Positions 1-5,715 of a DNA stretch of 5,715 nt are shown piece after piece. The notes below the pieces were generated by a model. It saw only the letters and a list, made by a program, of their open reading frames with translations, was not told the origin of the DNA and made no database searches. The stretch comes from Candidatus Parcubacteria bacterium. GTDB taxonomy: Bacteria; Patescibacteriota; Minisyncoccia; 2-02-FULL-40-12; GWA2-44-9. Position 1 is the first letter of the stretch; every line of letters starts with the position of its first letter. Where the stretch lies: positions 1 through 5,715 of the forward strand of contig JAIFWG010000037.1 in NCBI GenBank assembly GCA_019662005.1. Direction: 5' to 3'. Both the position numbers and the translations under genes were made by a program.

Positions 1-1396
1 CATATTTCATGAGCCACCAAGCTTCATCTACAAGCAAGATACGTTTTTTGAGGTTTCGTCGAATAGTAACCCATATGTAATCCAAGATCAGGTACATAGC
101 AATTGGTCGAAGCTCTTCTTCCATTTCTCGAATACTGAAAACAATCAGTTGGTTATCAAGGGGTACATTAGTCGGTCGATTTAAAAATCCAGCAAAGGTG
201 CCTTCGGTGTACTTTTTAAGACGGATAGCCATTGATTCGGCTCCAGTTAAACCTTCTAAGATATTCTGGAGGTCAGATAGTACTGGTGGCTGCGCATTCC
301 TGTAGTCAGAGTCAGGAGTGATGTCTTTAATGGCGTATGTTTGAACAAGCGCTTCGTCTAAGATAGCTCCTTCTTCGGGTGTTAACTGGCCGAAAATAAG
401 TTTTAAGAGTCCAGTTAGATCAAGAATGTGAGATTTAAAAACATCAGCGCCAGATTCCCCTTCTTTTGGAACCGGAAGATCAAAAGGATTAATATGCTGT
501 TCGGAATTAATAGAAATTTTAATAGTTGACCCACCTACGGTGTCGGAAAGATATTTGTATTCGTCCTCTGGGTCAATACATATTATTTGAGTTCCAAATA
601 GTAGACTTCTCAGGATTTCTAGTTTTACCGTGTAGCTTTTGCCTCCGCCAGACTTACCAAATACTACAGCATTGGCATTCTCAAGATTAAACCGGTCAAA
701 TAAGACCAAAGAATTGTTGTGAGTGTTGATGCCATATAGAATTCCAGAGTTAGACGTGAGGTCGAAAGACACAAAAGGGAATAATGAAGCCAAAGGCTCC
801 GTATTTAATGATGTGTGAACAGCTAGAAGATCATTATTTAGCGGTAAGGTTGAATTAAAACCTTCCATCATTCTAAATATTGCCGATTTTGCAAAAATAA
901 GCTGGTACTCAAGAAGTCCTTTTAATTTATTTTCAGTCTCATCAAGCGCTTTTAAGCTATCTTCGTAAAAGGTTACATATAATCCAAGTTCAAAGAACTT
1001 ATCAGTTCCTTGTTGGAGTTTATCTCGCAAGGTTTCAATATCCTGCATCGCAGTATCTAAGATTGGATCTCGGACTTTGCCTTGTGATGCCTGCTCTATC
1101 GCCTGAGCTTGTAAGCGAGCTAATTGATCGCGAAGTTGTTTGAGGATAGTCGCTGTATTTTTGGGTTCAACAAAAATAGAAACATCAAATTGTCGATCAA
1201 GATTAATAATCGGCGAGAACCAATTGGTGTTCAGATAACGAGGATATGTTGCCAGGAATATAGTGCGGGCATACTTGCTTCCAACTTGAAGGTAATTTGG
1301 AGAAACTGAAAGAGCTGCTGGCGCCAGCAGTTCTTCTATGGTTTGAGCAGTTTGTGATGCCTCGGTTTGTCCTGTTGTAATTTTTTCGTCGGGCAT
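1..1396 (-). CDS. virB4: VirB4-family T4SS ATPase (3' end outside window)
   Basis: Translating the minus strand from the ATG at 1396 gives 465 codons with no stop before the left edge. The protein is therefore C-terminally cut by the window, not broken. VirB4 proteins are the inner-face ATPases that power assembly of, and transport through, type IV secretion systems. Residues 30-240 form the N-terminal region, with a likely coiled stretch at about 80-165. Walker A, GKSGGGKS, is at 247-254 (bases 635-658). IDPEDEY at 274-280 is the usual strand after the first helix of the fold. Walker B, ILLVDEAWW, is at 453-461 (about bases 14-40), with the acidic DE pair. The C-terminal part of the RecA-like domain, including any arginine finger, is off the edge. 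The start is fixed by a one-base overlap with the preceding stop (TAATG). No Shine-Dalgarno sequence is visible, so translation probably depends on coupling. VirD4 coupling proteins also have Walker motifs, but they carry N-terminal membrane helices, which are absent here. Family assignment is very sure. Confidence 0.96.
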   Translation of the reverse strand, partial: MPDEKITTGQTEASQTAQTIEELLAPAALSVSPNYLQVGSKYARTIFLATYPRYLNTNWFSPIINLDRQFDVSIFVEPKNTATILKQLRDQLARLQAQAIEQASQGKVRDPILDTAMQDIETLRDKLQQGTDKFFELGLYVTFYEDSLKALDETENKLKGLLEYQLIFAKSAIFRMMEGFNSTLPLNNDLLAVHTSLNTEPLASLFPFVSFDLTSNSGILYGINTHNNSLVLFDRFNLENANAVVFGKSGGGKSYTVKLEILRSLLFGTQIICIDPEDEYKYLSDTVGGSTIKISINSEQHINPFDLPVPKEGESGADVFKSHILDLTGLLKLIFGQLTPEEGAILDEALVQTYAIKDITPDSDYRNAQPPVLSDLQNILEGLTGAESMAIRLKKYTEGTFAGFLNRPTNVPLDNQLIVFSIREMEEELRPIAMYLILDYIWVTIRRNLKKRILLVDEAWWLMKY

Positions 1397-1398
1397 TA
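1394..1398 (-). promoter_or_regulatory. TAATG stop/start overlap, TraC-like to VirB4
   Basis: The last base of the TAA stop of the TraC-like gene is the first base of the VirB4 ATG. The 25 bases upstream of this start hold no purine-rich Shine-Dalgarno motif. VirB4 translation is therefore best explained by ribosomes that finish the TraC-like gene and restart. Confidence 0.8.
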
Positions 1399-2043
1399 TT
1401 GTGATGTTACTTCGGTTGGTAAAGCTTTGGTTGAATCTGGGTTGTATAATCCATAGAACAAATTAATCAGTTCTTCTCGTTCAAGCAATTTTATTTTTAG
1501 TCCCAAGGTAATTAGGCCATCAGCAACAAGATCAGTTCTTTGAATAAGCTGGCTTTGGTATGTTTCCAGTTGTTCAGGAGTAATTTTCTTGATCAGTGAT
1601 GATGGACTTAGCATTCCCTTCAGGCTTTGCACAAAGCCAGTGGTTGACGGTGTTTCATAGACATAAAATGGAACTACGATATAGAACTTCTTAGACATAA
1701 TATTGGACAGCTCTAGAAGCTCTTTGATGAATTTAGAATATTCAATCGCTTGGATTTTTAAGAGTTCGTTTTTAAGGGTGTTAGTTGTCTCATCCACGAG
1801 TTTTAAGTACTCATCCATGTTTAACTGGCGCGAGTGAACTATAATTTGTAGCGGAAAATCAACAGAGTTTATAAATCTTTGAAAATTTTGCAATATTGCC
1901 ATTTGTTCTTCTTCTGAACGAAGTTCAAAATTGATTGCAGAAACTTCAATCACGGCTCGAAGCGAGCCGTTTTTAAGAAGTACTACATTTCCTTGTATAT
2001 CTGCCACCTCAACTAATTGTTTTGTGGAATTTGTACCAGCCAT
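1396..2043 (-). CDS. TraC-like stand-alone VirB4 N-terminal-like protein, no ATPase motif
   Basis: This is a 215-residue soluble protein with no signal peptide and no membrane helix. Residues 12-40 (VADIQGNVVLLKNGSLRAVIEVSA region) read as the beta-hairpin that opens TraC/VirB4 proteins. This is followed by a helix (43-60), the strand PLQIIVHSRQL (64-74), a long helical part (77-115) and the strand KFYIVVPFYVY (119-129). The end, ELINLFYGLYNPD (191-203), matches the Leu-Ile-x-x-Tyr-x-x-Tyr-Asn-Pro close of the VirB4 N-terminal domain. There is no Walker A or B, so it should not hydrolyse ATP. It sits directly before the VirB4 gene, sharing one base with it, and directly after the PrgI gene, also sharing one base. 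That placement suggests it works beside VirB4 at the membrane platform. This role is inference. The TraC-like domain assignment is from recalled sequence patterns, not from a search. Confidence 0.85.
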   Translation of the reverse strand: MAGTNSTKQLVEVADIQGNVVLLKNGSLRAVIEVSAINFELRSEEEQMAILQNFQRFINSVDFPLQIIVHSRQLNMDEYLKLVDETTNTLKNELLKIQAIEYSKFIKELLELSNIMSKKFYIVVPFYVYETPSTTGFVQSLKGMLSPSSLIKKITPEQLETYQSQLIQRTDLVADGLITLGLKIKLLEREELINLFYGLYNPDSTKALPTEVTSQ

Positions 2044-2045
2044 TA
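2041..2045 (-). promoter_or_regulatory. TAATG stop/start overlap, PrgI to TraC-like
   Basis: The PrgI TAA and the TraC-like ATG share one A. The sequence just upstream is A-rich (ACTAATAAAAAATAATG) and has no ribosome binding motif. A GGCGG lies about 26 bases away, too far to act directly. Confidence 0.8.
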
Positions 2046-2348
2046 TTTTTTATTAGTGATTACACTACCGCCATCTTTCTTAAAAATATATCTTTTTTGA
2101 CCTAACACAAACGAAAGAGCGTATGCTGCATAATTTAATAATGGCACATCGTTGATTTTTATAAATGCCATAGCCGCAGAAACGGCAACAACAGGGATAG
2201 CAATAATTATTGCAAAGTAACCACTAAAAGTTAAGAAGTCCAAAAATAGCAATGCTGCCCCAGTGGCGACCCACAAGAACTGCTTCAAAGTAAAAGGTCC
2301 AATGATATTGACCTCTGTTTCGATGAATTGTGGTAATTGAAATTTCAT
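2043..2348 (-). CDS. prgI: PrgI-family T4SS membrane protein
   Basis: This 101-residue protein has the layout of the PrgI family, small inner-membrane proteins found with VirB4 and VirB6 in Gram-positive and Patescibacteria T4SS clusters (VirB3-like by position and topology). The N-terminus MKFQLPQFIETE carries the Pro-Gln-Phe/Ile motif. IIGPFTLKQFLWV (15-27) is the typical Gly-Pro-x-Thr-x-x-Gln start of helix 1. Two hydrophobic helices follow at about 23-43 and 45-63. The segment after them, INDVPLLNYAAYALSFVLGQKRYIFKK (65-91), is the conserved amphipathic part ending in a Tyr-x-(Phe/Trp)-Lys-Lys element. The length is normal for the family. The start overlaps the VirB6 stop by one base. An AAGGAA lies 12 bases upstream, inside the end of VirB6, which is somewhat far for a ribosome binding site. 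VirB3 itself is the main alternative, but the GP-T-Q motif favours PrgI. Confidence 0.93.
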   Translation of the reverse strand: MKFQLPQFIETEVNIIGPFTLKQFLWVATGAALLFLDFLTFSGYFAIIIAIPVVAVSAAMAFIKINDVPLLNYAAYALSFVLGQKRYIFKKDGGSVITNKK

Positions 2349-2350
2349 TA
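2346..2350 (-). promoter_or_regulatory. TAATG stop/start overlap, VirB6 to PrgI
   Basis: The VirB6 TAA and the PrgI ATG share one A. Unlike the other two junctions, this one has a possible ribosome binding site upstream (AAGGAA). PrgI may therefore receive some independent initiation as well as coupled restart. Confidence 0.8.
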
Positions 2351-4555
2351 CTGGTTTTTATTCCTTAAGTCTATTATATTATTTTCATTAACATCTATCG
2401 AGCGGTAGCTAATTGTGCCAGCGGTATTTGTCCCAGCCGCGCTTGGCCCCCCTGGTGGTCTTGGTGTTGGTGCTGCTGGACCTGAAGGACCTGCAGGGTT
2501 TGGTGGACTGGAAGGTGCAGAAGAAGTTGATCTTTGATTCGAAGCTACTTGTTGTCCTCTGGGGCTTTGTCTATCTCCGAAGTCCGTCCTAGGGGCTATT
2601 TTGTTCAAAACAGCTATTTTGTCATCATCTCCTTGCTCTGTTAGAATTTGTTCTAATCTATTTCTGATATTATTTCTATTCTTTTGGGAGACATTATTAT
2701 CGTATAGTTTGTCCTTCAGTGCAGCTTGGAACGAATTAGGAGAATTAATATCTCCCCAAACAGCTTGAGGTATTGAGGCTATGTTCTTAGGTTCTGTGTT
2801 CAATGCAGCTCTCATGGCTCCAAATTCTGTAGGCATTGTAGATTTCTTTCCAGTTGCATCTTCAGGAGGTTCTTTGAGAAGTTGGTTATCTCTTCGGTAG
2901 GAATAAATTAGATCAGGACGAGATTTCTCCATATCTTTTAAGAAGTTTAAAGCCTCTGGCGCCTCTTTTCCTCCTAAAGTGTCGACTGCTTCTGAAATTT
3001 CGTTTACATCTCTGAACGACCCAGCTGATTTTGCATCTGATTTGATATAATCCAACATCTCTCGTCTAGCTCCCTTGAGACTAGGTGACTCAAGACTTTT
3101 ATCAAGGGCTATGTTTTTTAATTCAGGGGCAATACCTGCAAACTTGGCATCTTTGGCTGTTTTAACCAAGTCTTGAACAGCAAAAGGATTCTTTTGTGCC
3201 TTGATAAGCGCCGCTTTAAACTCATCTGGTTTTAAGGCACCTTTTTTAAGAGCCAGCTTTATGTAAGCGAAACCTTCGGGGTCAGCTGCATTAGCTGCTC
3301 TTGCTTTTGCTTGAAGATCTCCCATATTAAGTTTACCAGTGTCATATTGTTCCTCGAAGGTATCAAATCTTTTCTTGGCATTAGACGTAAATTCTTTTTG
3401 GGCCTTACCCTCAAACCCTTTAACCCCAAACACTGCGGCATATCGTTGTTTGCGACGCTCGTCTGCAGCCTCGCCACCATATAGTCCTCCAAAACGTCCA
3501 GGAAGTCCTTCTTTTTGAACTTCTTTGAGCTTTTGCTGGGCTGCATATTGAGCAGCTCCAAGTTGAGCGAACGGTGGTAGCCTCTTAACTCTATCCCTTG
3601 CAAAGCCTACCGCTCCCTCAAATCCTCTACCGCCTGCGGCCATTGCTGTTTTAATTGCGGCCGTTGTGCCTCCAAGAAGAACAAAGGTGGCAAAAATATA
3701 AAAGAAGAACATGTTAAAGGTGAGGGAACTGCTGCCAGGTATAATGACGTTTGTACTATTTGTACCAGCCACGGCAGTAATAATCTCGCTTTGCTTGCTT
3801 AAGAAATACAAACCTAAATACATGAAGAATAAATAGATAGGCAGAAAAAGATTCCAGCCAAAAAAGTATGCCCACCACTGACTAAAATATTTTTTAGTTC
3901 CTGGTAAAATATTTGCCATCCAAGCCACTGGTGACACTATTAACAATGCCCATAGGACAGGGATTCTAATTAGAGCAAATATAAGCGCAACAGCAACACT
4001 AAAAGTAAAAGAAAGCAGCAGGATCGTTGCCATTATAAGAGATATTATCCCAGTGGTCAGAATATCAGTTACTTGAAGAAGAGTCGCTCCGGTTGCTACG
4101 CCATTTTGTTGTCCCGTTATCGCAAATAATAGTTGGGATGGGTTAAGATATTGCCCAAGCTTTAACCCTAAGTCTCCAATAGAAATTAAAAATACATTGC
4201 TTAATACTTGTGAGGCATCGATTACTAACCCGCCAATAGCTAGGCTGAAATTAATTAGGACTGCTGTAATGAGAAATCTAGTGATCAGCTTACTAAAAGC
4301 ATAATTATTCATATTGAATATTGTTCCAAAAGCCATCAATACAAGAAGAACAATAAACAACATGTTGGAAAAATCTCGTAAGATAGTCCAGGTGGCGGTA
4401 ACGACTGGTATTGTTGTACCAACTCTGGCATAAACAGCTATATTAAGAAGTTGAACTAGCCAAGATAAAGCCCAACCAGTCCATTGGAAGAATGTATAAA
4501 TGAGCTGAGCTATTAGTTCTGAAAAGCTACCAGTTGCAAGACTCCAAAGTGACAT
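2348..4555 (-). CDS. virB6: VirB6/TrbL-like T4SS channel protein with long cytoplasmic tail
   Basis: This 735-residue protein has two halves. Residues 1-303 (bases 3647-4555) are membrane-embedded, with hydrophobic segments at about 15-40, 62-80, 90-112, 165-195, 197-215, 228-253 and 279-303. The stretch SPVAWMANILPGTKKYFSQW (208-227), followed by aromatic-rich helices, is what I recall as the VirB6/TrbL signature in Patescibacteria. VirB6 proteins form the inner-membrane part of the T4SS translocation path. Lys and Arg cluster just after the last helix (ARDRVKRLPP, about 319-328). By the positive-inside rule, this puts the second half in the cytoplasm. Residues 305-670 are soluble, mostly helical and rich in Ala, Lys and Glu. 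Residues about 675-710 are a Pro/Gly/Ser linker, and the protein ends in a hydrophobic-acidic peptide, IIDLRNKNQ. The start lies 9 bases after the previous stop, with no Shine-Dalgarno sequence; it is the first Met before the amphipathic N-terminus. Canonical VirB6 proteins are roughly 300 residues, so the tail is an extension. Function of the tail is unknown. Confidence 0.9.
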   Translation of the reverse strand: MSLWSLATGSFSELIAQLIYTFFQWTGWALSWLVQLLNIAVYARVGTTIPVVTATWTILRDFSNMLFIVLLVLMAFGTIFNMNNYAFSKLITRFLITAVLINFSLAIGGLVIDASQVLSNVFLISIGDLGLKLGQYLNPSQLLFAITGQQNGVATGATLLQVTDILTTGIISLIMATILLLSFTFSVAVALIFALIRIPVLWALLIVSPVAWMANILPGTKKYFSQWWAYFFGWNLFLPIYLFFMYLGLYFLSKQSEIITAVAGTNSTNVIIPGSSSLTFNMFFFYIFATFVLLGGTTAAIKTAMAAGGRGFEGAVGFARDRVKRLPPFAQLGAAQYAAQQKLKEVQKEGLPGRFGGLYGGEAADERRKQRYAAVFGVKGFEGKAQKEFTSNAKKRFDTFEEQYDTGKLNMGDLQAKARAANAADPEGFAYIKLALKKGALKPDEFKAALIKAQKNPFAVQDLVKTAKDAKFAGIAPELKNIALDKSLESPSLKGARREMLDYIKSDAKSAGSFRDVNEISEAVDTLGGKEAPEALNFLKDMEKSRPDLIYSYRRDNQLLKEPPEDATGKKSTMPTEFGAMRAALNTEPKNIASIPQAVWGDINSPNSFQAALKDKLYDNNVSQKNRNNIRNRLEQILTEQGDDDKIAVLNKIAPRTDFGDRQSPRGQQVASNQRSTSSAPSSPPNPAGPSGPAAPTPRPPGGPSAAGTNTAGTISYRSIDVNENNIIDLRNKNQ
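2361..2366 (-). promoter_or_regulatory. Possible ribosome binding site for PrgI
   Basis: AAGGAA on the minus strand, within the last codons of VirB6, ends 12 bases before the PrgI ATG. The core matches the anti-Shine-Dalgarno sequence, but the spacing is longer than the usual 5-9 bases. It is the best Shine-Dalgarno candidate at any start in the window. Confidence 0.4.
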
Positions 4556-4564
4556 AGGTTAAAT

Positions 4565-5715
4565 TTAAATTACGGGTGGTGTTTCAGGTGATGGTTCTGG
4601 CCCAGGCCCAGGTCCAGGTCCAGGAGGGGTGCCAGGCGCTCCTGGACCGCCGCTACTTTCGATTAATCGTGACCAATCGGCGTGTTCGTCGCCGTTTACT
4701 TGGGTAGATGCTTTAATTGGTGCGCCACTATCTCGTCCAGCTCCACTGATTAAGTCATAAATTTCTCCTTGAGCATCGGTATTTTTCCCTACCATTATTG
4801 CGTCAGTACCGACATTGCCGGTGCAGGTTTTTACACGACCAGCTCTTGCATTTGGAACTGCCGCTTTAAAATTACTTATTACTCCTGCAAGAAATGCATC
4901 AATATTTGACTGAACTCCAGCCGAGCCATTAGCTATTGCTTCGTTAGCGGGGTCATTGATAAACTGGTACACCGCCGTTGAAACAGCGCTTGTATAAAGC
5001 ATTGGCAATCCTGTTACGCCACAACCTGGTCCCTCTTCTTCTGTTGGAACTGGTGCTGGAGAAAAGGTGTAATCCTTATCGTAGGTCGGATCTTTTTCGG
5101 ATTTGCCTAAATCAAGTAGACGATTTGATAATCGTTCAATTATAAAAGATAAACTGTCTGCTAAATCTTTTTGAGTAGCAAGAGAACCAAGATCTTCGTT
5201 GAAAGTTGCTTTGACCGCATTGGCGAGCGTGTCTCCAGGTGTAATATTAAGCCCTTGAACAATACAACGAACGCCACCACCTCGCGCAACGCACGGCTTC
5301 GTTCGGGACATGAATCCTCCTCCTGCTTCGGCATCGCTCAAAGCTGACTGTTCTTCAAGAGAACGTTGTCGATTTAACTCATCAAGAGCACTTAGGCTAG
5401 AGCCATAGGGATTGTTTTGGGTTTCTAGTAATCGATTCCAGGCATCCCAACCTCCATTGTTAGCAAAATCTTCTTGGTATTTATCAGCTTTGAAATCTTT
5501 TGGTAACGTGCAGCCTGCTCTGGCCCCATATGATTGAAGGTCATCGGTTCGATTGTTTAGAGATAGTATTGAAAGTTTTTGAGTCACACCAAAAGCTTTT
5601 TGAAGATCGCTGTTGAAATAATCGCAAAGGTTTGTGGTCGAAAGCATGGCTCTGAATACATCCTCTCCTCGATATTGAGCTTCGGTTCTAAAATTTCTCC
5701 AGTTTTGTCCCTTCC
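4565..5715 (-). CDS. Conserved T4SS-linked protein of unknown function, likely exported (5' end outside window)
   Basis: The reading frame stays open from the TAA at 4565-4567 to the right edge. The ATG at 5647 is preceded by 22 more in-frame codons that read as real protein (NWRNFRTEAQYRGEDVFRA), so the true start is outside the window. Numbering from that Met, the visible part has six cysteines (8, 46, 119, 128, 209, 275). It also has a Trp/Gly motif, GGWDAW (65-70), followed by NNPYG (78-82), then GGGF (109-112), a TPG turn (136-138) and a helical region at 140-180. It ends in a Gly/Pro-rich tail (333-358). No membrane helix is visible. I recall similar GGWDAW/NPYG proteins beside VirB6 in Patescibacteria, with no known function. 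The even number of cysteines and the Pro/Gly tail suggest an exported, disulphide-bonded protein, which would need a signal peptide in the missing part. It is probably the gene upstream of VirB6 in the same operon. A surface part of the machine and a secreted substrate are both possible. Confidence 0.85.
   Translation of the reverse strand, partial: KGQNWRNFRTEAQYRGEDVFRAMLSTTNLCDYFNSDLQKAFGVTQKLSILSLNNRTDDLQSYGARAGCTLPKDFKADKYQEDFANNGGWDAWNRLLETQNNPYGSSLSALDELNRQRSLEEQSALSDAEAGGGFMSRTKPCVARGGGVRCIVQGLNITPGDTLANAVKATFNEDLGSLATQKDLADSLSFIIERLSNRLLDLGKSEKDPTYDKDYTFSPAPVPTEEEGPGCGVTGLPMLYTSAVSTAVYQFINDPANEAIANGSAGVQSNIDAFLAGVISNFKAAVPNARAGRVKTCTGNVGTDAIMVGKNTDAQGEIYDLISGAGRDSGAPIKASTQVNGDEHADWSRLIESSGGPGAPGTPPGPGPGPGPEPSPETPPVI
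4599..4622 (-). repeat. Four-copy 6-base tandem repeat encoding Gly-Pro
   Basis: On the plus strand the units are GGCCCA, GGCCCA, GGTCCA and GGTCCA, in frame with the gene. On the coding strand they read as alternating Pro-Gly codons in the C-terminal tail of the unknown protein (about residues 342-350). Two units differ from the other two by one silent base. Such an in-frame 6-base array can gain or lose dipeptides without breaking the gene. Confidence 0.85.
4617..4648 (-). other. Perfect 10-base inverted repeat (hairpin) near the end of the unknown gene
   Basis: GGTCCAGGAG at 4617-4626 is the exact reverse complement of CTCCTGGACC at 4639-4648, with a 12-base loop. Seven of the ten pairs are G-C. 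It lies inside the coding sequence, 61 bases before the VirB6 ATG. No T-run follows it in the direction of transcription, so it is not a standard intrinsic terminator. A hairpin that slows ribosomes or protects an mRNA end is possible. It could equally be a by-product of Gly-Pro codons, since GGTCCA and TGGACC are complementary. Confidence 0.7.

Noticed and set aside
1124..1309. Plus-strand 61-codon open frame
   Set aside because: It lies fully inside the VirB4 gene on the other strand, the protein has no recognisable domain, and the minus-strand frame has clear conserved VirB4 sequence there.
1..1396. VirD4/TraG coupling ATPase instead of VirB4
   Set aside because: There are no N-terminal membrane helices. 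The Walker A context GKSGGGKS and the IDPEDEY and ILLVDEAWW motifs fit VirB4.
3259..3603. Minus-strand 114-codon open frame inside VirB6
   Set aside because: It is a shifted frame within the soluble half of VirB6. Its product is a Lys-rich string without family features, and the VirB6 frame is continuous across it.
4556..4564. Promoter for VirB6 in the gap after the unknown gene
   Set aside because: The gap is only 9 bases and no convincing -35/-10 pair was seen just upstream. A promoter hidden further inside the unknown gene cannot be excluded.
4617..4648. Intrinsic terminator between the unknown gene and VirB6
   Set aside because: The hairpin is strong, but no T-run follows it on the transcribed strand and it lies before the stop codon within coding sequence.
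1..5715. UGA recoding (Gly) as in Gracilibacteria or Absconditabacteria
   Set aside because: No gene contains an in-frame TGA over about 1,900 codons and all visible stops are TAA. A recoded genome would be expected to show many in-frame TGA codons.

Overview
The window is the core of a conjugation-type (type IV secretion, T4SS) gene cluster. All five genes lie on the minus strand and are packed end to end. Transcription runs from high to low coordinates. First comes an exported-looking protein of unknown function (4565 to beyond 5715). It is followed by a large VirB6/TrbL-like channel protein (2348-4555), a small two-helix PrgI-family membrane protein (2043-2348), a stand-alone TraC/VirB4 N-terminal-like protein without a nucleotide-binding site (1396-2043), and a VirB4 ATPase (1-1396) that runs off the left edge. 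There is no intergenic space longer than 9 bases, and no RNA gene, insertion sequence, CRISPR array, promoter or intrinsic terminator was seen.

The likely source is a bacterium of the Candidate Phyla Radiation (Patescibacteria, for example a Paceibacteria/Parcubacteria or Saccharibacteria relative). This is an inference. It rests on the gene order (unknown Cys-containing protein, VirB6 with a long soluble tail, PrgI, TraC-like, VirB4), which I recall from those genomes. It also rests on the moderately AT-rich sequence, the weak Shine-Dalgarno signals and the extreme compaction. The standard code is used as far as can be seen: all four visible stops are TAA and no gene is interrupted by an in-frame TGA, which argues against the UGA-glycine lineages (Gracilibacteria, Absconditabacteria). 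I cannot tell a chromosomal cluster from one on a mobile element.

The parts fit one envelope machine. VirB4 would supply ATP-driven work at the inner face of the membrane. VirB6 and PrgI would form the membrane platform, the TraC-like protein probably docks with VirB4 or the platform, and the upstream protein may be an external part or a substrate. The last three gene junctions use the same five-base stop/start overlap, TAATG, so the four genes from VirB6 to VirB4 are probably translated as a coupled set. The long DNA-coded hairpin near the end of the first gene and the cytoplasmic C-terminal extension of VirB6 are the least explained structures. The start of the first gene lies outside the window: the ATG at 5647 is very probably internal.
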